From the NCBI GenBank assembly GCA_020850225.1, contig JADZFD010000038.1:1-49966 (forward strand): a stretch of DNA of 49,966 nt. Direction: 5' to 3'. This DNA comes from Saprospiraceae bacterium. Lineage in GTDB: Bacteria; Bacteroidota; Bacteroidia; Chitinophagales; Saprospiraceae. A model generated the notes under the pieces. It ran no database searches. It was not told where the DNA came from and was given only the letters and a program-made list of their open reading frames with translations. Both the position numbers and the translations under genes were made by a program. Position 1 is the stretch's first letter. Every line of letters begins with the position of its first letter. This document shows, in pieces, positions 27,599-37,111 of the stretch.

Positions 27599-29458
27599 AT
27601 GCAGTATCTTTTGCTGGAAAATGTCAGTCGTTCCTACGGCGATAAAGTCTTATTCAATAATGTCAACCTATCCATTAGCAAGGGTGATAAAATAGCACTC
27701 GTAGCTAAAAATGGAAGCGGCAAAACGACACTGCTCAAAGTCATCAGCGGAGAAGAAGGTTCCGACGGTGAAAACGCCAATATAGTCATCTCCAAAGATA
27801 TCAAAACAGCAATGCTCAGACAAGAACCGGTACTTGATGAAAATGCAACAGTACTGGAGGCTTGTTTTGACTCAGAAAACGAGGCTATTATTGCTGTGAG
27901 AGACTATGAAAGGGCTGTCAATTCAGGAGATGAACAACTCATGCAAAAATGTATGACAAGAATAGAGGATCTGAAAGCATGGGACCTTGAAGCCCGGATT
28001 CATGAAATTCTGGATAAACTCAGGCTCTCAAACCTCGAACAGAAAGTCGGGCAAATGTCCGGAGGGCAGAAAAAAAGACTCGCACTTGCCAAAATCCTCA
28101 TAGAAGAACCTGATTTTTTAATCCTGGACGAGCCTACCAACCACCTGGATATTGATATGATAGAATGGTTGGAGACCTATCTGCAGCATCCTGGCCTGAC
28201 ACTCTTTATGGTAACCCACGACAGGTATTTTCTCGAGCGTGTATGCAATGAAATTATAGAACTGGACAACGGTCAGATATACGTATACAGAGGCAATTAC
28301 TCCGATTATCTTGAAAAGAGGGAAGCCCGAAAACTCAATGACGCCGTCAATCTGGAAAAGACAAAAAAATTATTCAGTAAGGAACTGGAATGGATGCGCA
28401 GACAACCACAGGCACGAAGTACAAAAGCCAAGTCCAGAATTGATGATTTCTATGAAATAAAGGAAAAAGCTTCAGCCAGACTCGATAATGACGAAATGAA
28501 GATCAATATTGCGAGTTCGAGGCTGGGTTCTAAAATCCTGGAAGCACATGCAATCGTTAAGAAATATGATGATAAAAATATCATCAATTCGTTTTCATAC
28601 AAATTTAAAAAAGGGGAACGCATTGGATTGGTTGGTCCGAATGGTGCTGGAAAATCGACATTTCTGAAAATATTAACACAGCAGATTGAACCTGACGGTG
28701 GAAAAATTGTCATCGGTGATACCATTGTTTTCGGATATTATACGCAGGACGGGCTCATCGTCAACGAAAACAAGATGGTTGTGGATGTCATCCGGGATAT
28801 AGCTGAATATATTCCTTTGGAAAAGGGGCAAAAACTATCAGCAGAATCCTTGTTGGAAAGATTTCTGTTTCCAAGAGCACAGCAAAGAGTACTCGTTTCT
28901 CAATTGAGTGGAGGAGAGAAGAGAAGACTGTATTTACTGACGATTCTGATGAAAAACCCTAATTTTCTGATTCTGGATGAACCTACCAATGACCTGGACA
29001 TACTTACGCTCAATGTACTGGAGGATTATCTGATGGATTTTCCGGGCTGTCTGATTATAGTAACCCACGACAGGTATTTTATGGACAAGCTGGTAGATCA
29101 CATTTTCGTTCTGGAAGGGGAAGGAGATGTCAATGATTATAATGGTACCTATTCAGAATACCGCATACATAAAAAGGATGCAGAACGAAAACTCAATGAA
29201 ACAAAATCAGAAACGGACGAATCCATACAACAGGAAGAATCCAAAGGAAAATTAAATTTCGAACAAAGGAAAGAAGTAGCCCGGATAGAAAAAGAAATCC
29301 AGAAACTCGAAGAAAAACGGGATAATCTTACTGCAAAATTTGATGACATAACACTCAGTCCTGAAAAAATCATGGAGTATTCAAAAGCGCTGGATGAAGT
29401 AAATATACTGTTGGTGGAGAAAGAGAACAAATGGTTTGAGCTTTCTGAAATGTTGTAG
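27599..29458 (+). CDS. ABC-F family ATP-binding cassette protein (Uup-like)
   Basis: The 619-residue protein has two ABC ATPase domains in tandem and no membrane segment. Domain 1 has Walker A AKNGSGKTTLLK, signature MSGGQKKRLALAK and Walker B FLILDEPTNHLDI. The inter-domain linker (RRQPQARSTKAKSRIDDFYEI) is the ABC-F type that contacts the ribosome. Domain 2 has GPNGAGKSTFLK, LSGGEKRRLYLL and FLILDEPTNDLDI. A C-terminal charged coiled coil (about 560-615) places it with Uup-like members. ABC-F proteins act on stalled ribosomes, and some give antibiotic resistance, but nothing here indicates resistance specifically. Confidence 0.93.
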   Translation: MQYLLLENVSRSYGDKVLFNNVNLSISKGDKIALVAKNGSGKTTLLKVISGEEGSDGENANIVISKDIKTAMLRQEPVLDENATVLEACFDSENEAIIAVRDYERAVNSGDEQLMQKCMTRIEDLKAWDLEARIHEILDKLRLSNLEQKVGQMSGGQKKRLALAKILIEEPDFLILDEPTNHLDIDMIEWLETYLQHPGLTLFMVTHDRYFLERVCNEIIELDNGQIYVYRGNYSDYLEKREARKLNDAVNLEKTKKLFSKELEWMRRQPQARSTKAKSRIDDFYEIKEKASARLDNDEMKINIASSRLGSKILEAHAIVKKYDDKNIINSFSYKFKKGERIGLVGPNGAGKSTFLKILTQQIEPDGGKIVIGDTIVFGYYTQDGLIVNENKMVVDVIRDIAEYIPLEKGQKLSAESLLERFLFPRAQQRVLVSQLSGGEKRRLYLLTILMKNPNFLILDEPTNDLDILTLNVLEDYLMDFPGCLIIVTHDRYFMDKLVDHIFVLEGEGDVNDYNGTYSEYRIHKKDAERKLNETKSETDESIQQEESKGKLNFEQRKEVARIEKEIQKLEEKRDNLTAKFDDITLSPEKIMEYSKALDEVNILLVEKENKWFELSEML

Positions 29459-29493
29459 TGCAGCCGGAATGTCATTTTTAAAATCTTTTCACT

Positions 29494-29501
29494 TATCTTT
29501 G
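29494..29501 (+). promoter_or_regulatory. -7 box of thrS
   Basis: TATCTTTG matches TAnnTTTG, 25 bases before the thrS ATG at 29527. It is unusually close to the end of the upstream ABC-F gene (stop at 29458), so thrS may be both read through and independently initiated. Confidence 0.5.
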
Positions 29502-29526
29502 CACCGTTAAAATATAACGACTTGTT

Positions 29527-31458
29527 ATGAATACAATCAATATCACATTGCCCGATGGCAGTGTCAGACAATACGAAGAAGGCTCAACAGCACTGGACAT
29601 AGCACTTTCCATTAGTGAAGGTCTAGCCCGTAATGTGCTTTCTGCAACCGTCAATGGAGAAATATGGGATGCTTTCAGACCTATATATCAGGATGCTACA
29701 CTCAAACTAAATACCTGGAATGATAAGGAAGGTAAATCTACCTACTGGCACTCTTCAGCACACCTGATGGCTGAAGCACTTGAAGCATTGTATCCGGGTA
29801 CAAAATTTGGCATCGGACCTGCGATAGAACAAGGTTTCTACTATGATGTAGATACAGGTTCCGTTACTCTTACAGCAGACGATCTTCCTAAAATTGAAGC
29901 TAAAATGCTTGAACTGGCTAAGCAAAAGAGCGAATATATTCGTAAAGAAATATCCAAGGCTGATGCTATTGCATATTTCAATGATAAAGGTGATGAATAC
30001 AAGCTCGAACTACTTGAAGGACTGGAAGATGGCAATATCACATTCTACTCTCAGGGTAATTTTACTGATTTATGCCGCGGTCCACACATTCCGGACACTT
30101 CATCTGTCAAGGCAGTGAAGCTGACAAGTCTGGCTGGTGCGTACTGGCGTGGTGACGAAACCAGGAAACAATTGACGCGAATATACGGAATCACTTTCCC
30201 AAAAGCTAAAGAACTGACCGAGTACCTCGAAATGATAGAGGAGGCCAAAAAAAGAGACCACAGGAAATTAGGTGCCGAACTTGAGTTGTTTATGTTTTCC
30301 GAAAAGGTTGGTCAGGGACTACCTATGTGGCTGCCTAAAGGTACCCAACTGAGAGAAAGACTTCAGCAATTCCTGCGTGTAGAGCAGGAAAAAAGAGGTT
30401 ATCAGATGGTTATCACACCGCATATCGGTTCCAAATCACTGTATGTGACATCCGGGCACTATGCCAAATACGGAGAAGACAGTTTTCAGCCAATAAAAAC
30501 ACCGAGAGATGGTGAAGAATTCCTGCTTAAACCCATGAACTGTCCACATCACTGTGAGATTTACGGAGTTCGTCCGCGATCTTATAAGGAGTTACCATTG
30601 CGTATTGGTGAATTCGGTACCGTATACCGCTATGAGCAAAGTGGCGAATTACACGGATTATCCAGAGTACGCGGATTTACCCAGGATGATGCCCACATCT
30701 TCTGTACAAAAGAACAGGTAAAGGGCGAATTTCAGAATGTGCTGGAACTGACTACAATGGTCATCAAGAAGATGGGATTTGAAAATTTTACGGCACAGAT
30801 ATCTTTACGAGACCCTGAAAAACCTGAAAAGTACATTGGTTCAGATGAAAACTGGCAGGCAGCAGAACAGGGCATTATAGATGCTGTAAGTGAATTTGAC
30901 ATAGAAACAGTCACAGCCTATGGCGAAGCAGCCTTTTATGGACCCAAACTGGACTTCATGATCAAAGATGCCTTGGGCAGATCCTGGCAGTTGGGTACCA
31001 TTCAGGTAGATTACAATCTTCCTGAGCGGTTTGAACTCGAATATACAGGAGCTGATAACCAAACACACAGACCTGTGATGATTCACAGGGCTCCATTCGG
31101 ATCTATGGAACGCTTTATAAGCATCCTTATCGAACATACTGCCGGAAAATTTCCTCTCTGGCTCACACCGGATCAGTTCGCATTACTTCCTATTTCAGAC
31201 AGATTGATACCTTACTGTAAAGATATACTGACAGAACTGGCCAAACACGATATAAGAGGCTTTATTGATGAAAGAGCGGAATCTATAGGGCGCAAAATAC
31301 GGGATACAGAACTCAAAAGAGTTCCGCTAATGCTCATAGTCGGTGATAAAGAAGCAGAAAACAAGGAAGTATCTGTCAGAAAACAAGGACATGGTGATAT
31401 AGGATCCATGTCTGTAGATGCATTTGTAGCATTTTTCAATAAAGAGATAGAAGCATAA
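29527..31458 (+). CDS. thrS: threonyl-tRNA synthetase
   Basis: This class II synthetase charges tRNA-Thr. The order is an N-terminal TGS domain ([23 protein letters not shown]), an editing domain with [16 protein letters not shown] and CRGPHIP, the class II core with motif 2 in [26 protein letters not shown], the zinc ligands including Cys in [10 protein letters not shown], and the C-terminal anticodon-binding domain. The 643-residue length is normal. infC and rpmI, which often follow thrS, are not downstream. Confidence 0.98.
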   Translation: MNTINITLPDGSVRQYEEGSTALDIALSISEGLARNVLSATVNGEIWDAFRPIYQDATLKLNTWNDKEGKSTYWHSSAHLMAEALEALYPGTKFGIGPAIEQGFYYDVDTGSVTLTADDLPKIEAKMLELAKQKSEYIRKEISKADAIAYFNDKGDEYKLELLEGLEDGNITFYSQGNFTDLCRGPHIPDTSSVKAVKLTSLAGAYWRGDETRKQLTRIYGITFPKAKELTEYLEMIEEAKKRDHRKLGAELELFMFSEKVGQGLPMWLPKGTQLRERLQQFLRVEQEKRGYQMVITPHIGSKSLYVTSGHYAKYGEDSFQPIKTPRDGEEFLLKPMNCPHHCEIYGVRPRSYKELPLRIGEFGTVYRYEQSGELHGLSRVRGFTQDDAHIFCTKEQVKGEFQNVLELTTMVIKKMGFENFTAQISLRDPEKPEKYIGSDENWQAAEQGIIDAVSEFDIETVTAYGEAAFYGPKLDFMIKDALGRSWQLGTIQVDYNLPERFELEYTGADNQTHRPVMIHRAPFGSMERFISILIEHTAGKFPLWLTPDQFALLPISDRLIPYCKDILTELAKHDIRGFIDERAESIGRKIRDTELKRVPLMLIVGDKEAENKEVSVRKQGHGDIGSMSVDAFVAFFNKEIEA

Positions 31459-31705
31459 TATTTTTATTAATATGTGAATATCCTCTCAGGGGTATTAAAT
31501 AACAAATTGACACCAGATTATCCGGTGTTCATTACTAAGAAAACATTGCATTTTGAGGCTGTAAAGATTTTTGCTGATGTTGTAAAAATCATTACAAAAA
31601 CTATACTAAGACAGGAAATAATCTGAGGTATTATGTATTTTTGATATATCAGGTGAAATTTTAGTTTTAGTCAAATTCTTTTGATTATAGCGGTCTATAT
31701 CAACA

Positions 31706-32404
31706 TTAGTTTTGAATTCCTCTTTTTTGACAGTAATCTATAAACATACATGTATACGGCTTGTTACAATGGTCACCCATAGCTATTTCCGGCTCTCCAT
31801 CGGCTAAAACATTCTTAAAAAGATTGATTTTTTTATCCGTTTCTATACTATTGGGTTCCAGTTCATTCTTCAGATTACTGACAGTCCAGGCCTGACCTTC
31901 ATCGTCAGAACGCAGGATAACATTGAAAGTACTGAGCTGATCTCCGAATCGTTTTTTAGCTATCAGATACTGAACTGACAAATCATTCTGTATGGCTTCG
32001 TTCAAACTACTGTTCAGTTTAATTTCAAATATATCTACCTGACCGTTATCATTTTTTACCAGGATATCGCACATTATAAGTACATCATCTTCGATTATTG
32101 TTGCCTCATATACAACTTGTCTGCCAGGCTGTTGCAACAGATACTGCGTATAAGAATTGAAAAAACCAAAGTTTCCTGCCACATCCTTCACATTGACACC
32201 GCCGGGAAATCCATTATCCCTCACCATATCTTCAAATGAATGACCTTTGTCAAACAGTTCCAGTGTTTCCTTACTAAAAGGTGTCTTCTCTTGCTTCTTA
32301 TACTTATCGAGGTAGAGGTATTTCACACATTGCTCCCCTTTTACAAATGCACTTTTGGAAAGCGCCCAGCTATTATACATCAAAATGGATTTGCCATCCG
32401 GCAT
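31706..32404 (-). CDS. PD-(D/E)XK nuclease-like protein with four-cysteine (Cas4/DUF2779-like) arrangement
   Basis: This 232-residue cytoplasmic protein opens with ALSKSAFVKGEQCVKYLYLDKY, the 'LSKSxFxxxxQCxKxLYL' pattern of the DUF2779/Cas4-type nuclease group. Candidate active-site residues are Asp in IMCDILVK (about 113) and the E-x-K of IFEIKLN (about 124-126), with His in KGHSFEDMV nearby. Cysteines at 26, 213, 219 and 225 fit an Fe-S cluster that pins the N- and C-termini, as in Cas4 and AddB. DUF2779 proteins usually carry a further C-terminal domain that is missing here. The gene begins immediately after the stop of a 61-residue gene. No cas, recB or defence genes are adjacent. The nuclease assignment is from motifs only. 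Confidence 0.65.
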   Translation of the reverse strand: MPDGKSILMYNSWALSKSAFVKGEQCVKYLYLDKYKKQEKTPFSKETLELFDKGHSFEDMVRDNGFPGGVNVKDVAGNFGFFNSYTQYLLQQPGRQVVYEATIIEDDVLIMCDILVKNDNGQVDIFEIKLNSSLNEAIQNDLSVQYLIAKKRFGDQLSTFNVILRSDDEGQAWTVSNLKNELEPNSIETDKKINLFKNVLADGEPEIAMGDHCNKPYTCMFIDYCQKRGIQN

Positions 32405-32590
32405 TTATTGAGTAAGTGATTCTATTTTCAGGGATAGTTCGTTTGTTGCTTTTTCCTTGTATGTACTGCCACCCGAATACATTCTCAATCTTGTCAGTTC
32501 CTTTGAATAATAGGTAACAGCACAATTAAAGTCACCGATTTCCTGTGCCAGTTCAGCTAATTTGATGTCATTGGATTTGTATTGATTCAT
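32405..32590 (-). CDS. small helical hypothetical protein upstream of the PD-(D/E)XK gene
   Basis: This 61-residue protein is strongly helical and resembles a single TPR-like hairpin (LAELAQEIGDFNCAVTYYSKEL). Its stop codon is directly followed by the ATG of the nuclease-like gene with no spacer, which suggests translational coupling. It has no signal or membrane segment. I do not recognise a family. Reality is supported by the tight junction and natural composition, but the short length leaves doubt. Confidence 0.5.
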   Translation of the reverse strand: MNQYKSNDIKLAELAQEIGDFNCAVTYYSKELTRLRMYSGGSTYKEKATNELSLKIESLTQ

Positions 32591-32690
32591 AGGTTGTTAT
32601 TGTGGAATGTTGTTAATGGATAAGTAACTGATATATGGCAGTAAAAATTGTATATCTATTTTTGGGATATCAATACTTAACATTAAACAC

Positions 32691-34145
32691 TCAGATTTTA
32701 TCCTTACCTGCAATACGTCTGAGCATATTCCTGAAAATAAAAAAATGAAATGGCAACATAGAATACCAGTAATTTCTACCCATAATACCCTTGGGTCTGA
32801 ATGTAGCCGTTTGTTTAAGAATAGCTCTGGTTTCATTTTCTATTATAACAAATTCCAACCATGCTTCACCAGGTAATTTCATTTCAGCATAAAGCAACAA
32901 CCGGTGGTTTTTATGGTCTGCCAAAATGACTCTCCAGAAATCCAGTGAATCACCGGCATCAATCTTACTTTTACTTCTTCTTCCACGACTCATACCAACT
33001 CCACCCAATAATTTATCTACCATACCTCTCATACGCCACAACATATCAGCATAGTACCATCCATTTTCTCCTCCAATACTGAAAAATCGGTCAGCTACTT
33101 CCTGGATTTTTTCTTTAGGTATTTCAGTCCATCGTTTATCTTTAAAACAACCATTTTCAGGTACAGTAATATACTTATTTACATCAAGCCGCCTTAAGCT
33201 ACTGGATGCTGAATCCGTCCAACTGGAAACAACCATATTCTGCTCGATTCTAAGAAATGCCATTTCAATAGCCTCTTTATATGGTATTAAATATTGTGGT
33301 ATAATTTCCCTTATTGAAAATTCCTTGCAGACAACATCATTCTTCATACTTTTGACAAGTTGCTTGGCTATAATATAATTTGCAGAAGTCGCCATATACA
33401 ACCAATAGACTGAAAGACCCGGGAATAAAATTGGAAATGTAATTATTACTCTTTTATAACCTCTAACCTCAGCCAGCCCAAGTAACATATCCTTGTAGGA
33501 TAAGACGTCCGGCCCTCCTATTTCAAAAGTTTTATAAAAAGTTTGTTCATTTAAAATACAATTTTGCAAATAGTATATCACATTCCTGATTGCAATCGGC
33601 TGACATTTGGAATTTAGCCAAGTTGGAACAATCATAAGTGGAATTTTTTCAGTTAAATCCCGTATAATTTCAAAAGAAATGCTACCAGAGCCAACAATGA
33701 TACCAGCTTCCAGAATAGTGTATGGAATACCTGATCGAATAAATACATCCTTAACTACTTTTCTGGCAGTCAAATGTTTTGATAGTTTGTCTTCGTTACT
33801 TATCCCGCTTAAATATATAATTTGTTTAACCTGTGTCAATGAAGCAACCAGCACAAAACATCCTGCTGATCTAAGTTCGTATTCTTTTAAAGTGGTAGAA
33901 GTATCACCCAGAGAATGGATCAGATAATATGCTACGTCAAATCGTTTGTCTCTGAAGTTTTGCACTGCATTTTCCGGGTGTAGAAAATCAAATTCAATAA
34001 TATGAATCTTATCAAGCAGATCTTCAGATGGCATAAATCTGTTCTTGTCTCTTACCACACAAGTTACATCATGTCCGGCTTCTACCAAAACAGGCAACAA
34101 GCGCATTCCTATATATCCATTAGCTCCTGTAAGTAATACGTTCAT
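32691..34145 (-). CDS. SDR-family NAD(P)-binding protein with C-terminal DUF2867 domain
   Basis: The 484-residue protein has an N-terminal Rossmann fold of the atypical SDR/NmrA type with the nucleotide-binding motif LLTGANGYIGMRLLP (residues 4-18). About 190 residues later it moves into an intermediate region, and then a DUF2867 domain (about 330-480) with GWYYADMLWRMRG, GDSLDFWRV, the beta segment AWLEFVIIENE and FRPKGIMGRNYWYSMLPFH. This fusion is a known, functionally uncharacterised architecture in Bacteroidota and other groups, annotated as 'SDR family oxidoreductase'. The substrate is unknown. It is transcribed alone, with 328 bp upstream to tehA-like. Confidence 0.88.
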   Translation of the reverse strand: MNVLLTGANGYIGMRLLPVLVEAGHDVTCVVRDKNRFMPSEDLLDKIHIIEFDFLHPENAVQNFRDKRFDVAYYLIHSLGDTSTTLKEYELRSAGCFVLVASLTQVKQIIYLSGISNEDKLSKHLTARKVVKDVFIRSGIPYTILEAGIIVGSGSISFEIIRDLTEKIPLMIVPTWLNSKCQPIAIRNVIYYLQNCILNEQTFYKTFEIGGPDVLSYKDMLLGLAEVRGYKRVIITFPILFPGLSVYWLYMATSANYIIAKQLVKSMKNDVVCKEFSIREIIPQYLIPYKEAIEMAFLRIEQNMVVSSWTDSASSSLRRLDVNKYITVPENGCFKDKRWTEIPKEKIQEVADRFFSIGGENGWYYADMLWRMRGMVDKLLGGVGMSRGRRSKSKIDAGDSLDFWRVILADHKNHRLLLYAEMKLPGEAWLEFVIIENETRAILKQTATFRPKGIMGRNYWYSMLPFHFFIFRNMLRRIAGKDKI

Positions 34146-34473
34146 AAAACATTAGATTATTTTCTTTAACTTAAACTATAAATTCTTATAATATTTGTAC
34201 AAAATTTATATTGTTTATCGACTAAAAATTTTTATACTATAACTTATTTAATGAACCTGATCATAAAAAAGTCATTATTGCAGCAAATCTTACTATCAAA
34301 TTAAAATGAATTTCAGGGTTTTTTTAATTTAAAATTTAATTGAATATTCTAATTTCTTAACAGAATCATTTGATTGTATTTACTACAATATTATCCTATA
34401 TTATTTAAATATAATTCATAATTCAATATTTTGTGTTAGATGCAAACATGCGTGCATATTAGAAAATTGTACA
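34146..34473. other. AT-rich intergenic region upstream of the SDR gene
   Basis: These 328 bp contain no ORF of note, no hairpin with a T-tract, and no full TTTG/TAnnTTTG promoter that I could see. The SDR promoter must lie here but is not recognisable. Confidence 0.4.
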
Positions 34474-35550
34474 TTAAATTGTTACATTGTCGATGCTTTG
34501 TTTAATTTTTGACCATTCTGCCAATAAATGCCTGATTAATCCAATAAATGTAACAACCCATGCAATAATAGCCAGATAAATAAAGAATTTATAAAAATAA
34601 TATAAAAATGGCATATGAAGTGCTATTGACATGCGATAAGTACATACAGCATACATTCCTTGTGGGAATACAGCTCCCCAATACAAAGGATCGTATTGTA
34701 AGGGATGTTTTTTTATAACGTGACGCCAAATCGCCAGGATAATAAGCATAGGTATCCACCATGTTCCGGTAGCCCAATAAAAAACAGTAAACCCTTTCAT
34801 AAAAGGCAATAATGACTCAAGAAATGGTGCATCCTGTGCATTCAGTATGAGTACTGATCCTGCTAAGGTAGAGATAGCCATAGCTCCCATATTAATCCAA
34901 TACGGAGGAGCCAAATCACCTGGTGAAAACTTAAAAAAGGTATATCTGTAAAAAATCAATGATATCATCCAGATATAAAACATACCTCCCCAAAGCCACA
35001 TCGACAGTGCAAAAAAATTAAATTCTACTCTTCCGGGTTGACCTAAATGTGTTGCGACTAAAGCACTCAGGATAGATATAGACTGTGTTGCGACGATAGC
35101 AGTCAACCAACCGCCTGTTATACCCTTGTCTAAGGTAGGCTTGTCCTGTTGGGTTGTCAGTGTCGTAAATATTGTATAAGTAAGTACTAACCAAAGTAAA
35201 ATACCTAATGCCAAAAGAATGGATGCTATAACAAACAGATTAAATATAAGTATATACTGTGTTCCCAAAACACATGTTCCGGCAACAAGAGTAAAAAATC
35301 CAGGTCCAACCAGGTGATTGGTTATATCTTTTTTAATAAAATTAAAATACCAGAATACCCTTAGAATGGTTAATAGCCAAAGTACAATGAAAAACAGATT
35401 GTTCAATCCAAAGAGTAGTAACGATACAATCTTCATATCCATCATATACGTGCCCAAAGAAATAATCCCTGTAGCCATAACCAAGGCAAAATAAGCTGGT
35501 GAAAGCGTTTGGACACCCTGTCTTATTGCTCTAATGAAATTTGATTTCAA
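34474..35550 (-). CDS. TehA/SLAC1-family (TDT) transporter or anion channel
   Basis: This 358-residue integral membrane protein has about ten hydrophobic helices. Its first helix carries the family hallmark LSPAYFALVMATGIISLGTY. The tellurite-resistance/dicarboxylate transporter family includes TehA, Mae1 and the plant SLAC1 anion channels, some of which conduct nitrate and chloride. It lies 76 bp downstream of a NarK-type nitrate transporter on the same strand, so joint transcription and a role in nitrate, nitrite or other anion flow are reasonable inferences. Tellurite resistance itself cannot be inferred. Confidence 0.85.
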   Translation of the reverse strand: MKSNFIRAIRQGVQTLSPAYFALVMATGIISLGTYMMDMKIVSLLLFGLNNLFFIVLWLLTILRVFWYFNFIKKDITNHLVGPGFFTLVAGTCVLGTQYILIFNLFVIASILLALGILLWLVLTYTIFTTLTTQQDKPTLDKGITGGWLTAIVATQSISILSALVATHLGQPGRVEFNFFALSMWLWGGMFYIWMISLIFYRYTFFKFSPGDLAPPYWINMGAMAISTLAGSVLILNAQDAPFLESLLPFMKGFTVFYWATGTWWIPMLIILAIWRHVIKKHPLQYDPLYWGAVFPQGMYAVCTYRMSIALHMPFLYYFYKFFIYLAIIAWVVTFIGLIRHLLAEWSKIKQSIDNVTI

Positions 35551-35626
35551 TGTGTTAACTTTATTGATTATACTTGAATATAATATTCGTTCTCTCTGCT
35601 AATTGCAAAACAAATAAAAAAAGCAT

Positions 35627-37111
35627 TTAATTTACAATCTTAACTACTTTCTTTTTAGCAATGCGTTGAAATATTATACATAAAACAGCAATGAAAGCAA
35701 GAAACATCCAACATGTAGTCCAGATACCTGTCTTATTCAAAAGGAAGCTAAAAATAATCGGGCCTACAAATCCTCCCAGTCCTCCAAGTACTCCAACTAT
35801 GCCACCTACAGTACCAATATCCTGTGGATAAAAATCTGATATATGCTTAAATACAGCAGCTCCTCCTAGTCCCATCATCACACCTATTATAAATGCCAAT
35901 ATTGAAAAAATCCATTTATTTGCCTGAAAATAGATATTTGTCACTCCTTTTGCTATTAGTTGCCCTTTAACAACTTCTTCTCCAACCTGTACATCCGGCA
36001 CCTGATGGTAAGATGTAGTAGGAAGCAATAAAAATCCTTCCTGATCATGATGGATACCAAAACGTATGGCAACTTGTGAGGAATCTCCTTCAATATTCTG
36101 TAATAAATAGGTGTCTTCGGATATTATGATTTCATCGTTTTTAACTGATGTAACCTTACCTGATTTTTTAGCTACCACTCCCTGGCCGGGAGCCTGAATT
36201 TCCATTCTTGGTATAAATAAAAAAACCATACATATCAGACATATACTTAATGTCCACAATAAGACCATCCTGGCACCAACCCTATCGGAAAGCCATCCAC
36301 CTACTACTCTGAACAAACTTGCCGGAAGACTAAAGCAAGCTGCCATAAAACCAGCAGAAATAATTGACATTGAATAAACATTAAGAAAATAGGGAATAAG
36401 CCACTGCGATAAAGCTACAAATCCTCCAAAGACAAAAAAGTAATAAAAACCAAATCGCCATACCCTTAATTCTTTTAATGGAGCCAATCTCTGTACCATA
36501 GTTTTGGATGCTGAAGGAATTTTATTCTTTGTTGCAATAACAAATATTATTGCCATAATCAAAAGTATACCGGCAAAAAGCTTGGGTAACATTCTCCAGT
36601 TTTCAAGGTCTACTCCATTGTTTGTGAGTTTGTATAGTATAGATGGTACAAAAAAAGTTGTGAGTGCAGCTCCAACATTTCCTGCTCCGAATATACCTAA
36701 TGCTGTACCTTGTTTTTCCTTCGAAAACCATAGACTGGTATAGGCCACACCCGCAGCAAATGATGTTCCTGCCAATCCAAAACAAAAACTTAGAAGTAGA
36801 AACGTGGTATAATCATTGGCAAATGATAAAAAATACATGGGCAATGCACTTAATAATAAAATGGCAGTGATAATCCACCGGCCTCCAAACTTATCAGTCA
36901 TAATACCGATTGGTAATCTGAATACCGAGCCTATTAAAACAGGCACGCCCAATAACCAGCCAATTTGTATAGGACTCCAATCAAATATGCGCTGATTGGT
37001 CAGGAATGTAACTAATACGCCATTAATCATCCAGGCAGAAAAACAAACTGTAAACGCAAGTGTACTTAGAATTAATATTCTGATTGACAGGGATTTACTT
37101 GGCTGAATCAT
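35627..37111 (-). CDS. NarK/NasA-type nitrate/nitrite MFS transporter with an extra periplasmic domain
   Basis: The 494-residue protein has 12 predicted TM helices. The MFS loop motifs are FRLPIGIMTDKFGGRW (loop 2-3) and FRVVGGWLSDRVGAR (loop 8-9). The two nitrate-signature glycine runs are GIFGAGNVGAALTTF in TM5 and GTVGGIVGVLGGLGGFVGP in TM11. This is good evidence for a nitrate and/or nitrite carrier of the inner membrane. Between TM9 and TM10 it carries about 90 extra soluble residues (about 303-394), which topology places in the periplasm. The insert is beta-rich with glycine turns (VGEEVVKGQLIAKG). The gene is divergent from a lipoprotein gene and precedes the TehA-like gene. Confidence 0.92.
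   Translation of the reverse strand: MIQPSKSLSIRILILSTLAFTVCFSAWMINGVLVTFLTNQRIFDWSPIQIGWLLGVPVLIGSVFRLPIGIMTDKFGGRWIITAILLLSALPMYFLSFANDYTTFLLLSFCFGLAGTSFAAGVAYTSLWFSKEKQGTALGIFGAGNVGAALTTFFVPSILYKLTNNGVDLENWRMLPKLFAGILLIMAIIFVIATKNKIPSASKTMVQRLAPLKELRVWRFGFYYFFVFGGFVALSQWLIPYFLNVYSMSIISAGFMAACFSLPASLFRVVGGWLSDRVGARMVLLWTLSICLICMVFLFIPRMEIQAPGQGVVAKKSGKVTSVKNDEIIISEDTYLLQNIEGDSSQVAIRFGIHHDQEGFLLLPTTSYHQVPDVQVGEEVVKGQLIAKGVTNIYFQANKWIFSILAFIIGVMMGLGGAAVFKHISDFYPQDIGTVGGIVGVLGGLGGFVGPIIFSFLLNKTGIWTTCWMFLAFIAVLCIIFQRIAKKKVVKIVN

Noticed and set aside
27474-27695. A 73-codon plus-strand frame before the ABC-F gene.
   Set aside because: It overlaps the ABC-F start and promoter in a different frame and lacks protein-like character.
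31500-31535. A short inverted repeat (ACACC with GGTGT) between thrS and the nuclease gene.
   Set aside because: The stem is only about 5 bp and has no T-tract, so it is not supportable as a terminator.
32597-32836. A 79-codon minus-strand frame overlapping the end of the SDR/DUF2867 gene.
   Set aside because: It is a shadow of the real C-terminus in another frame.
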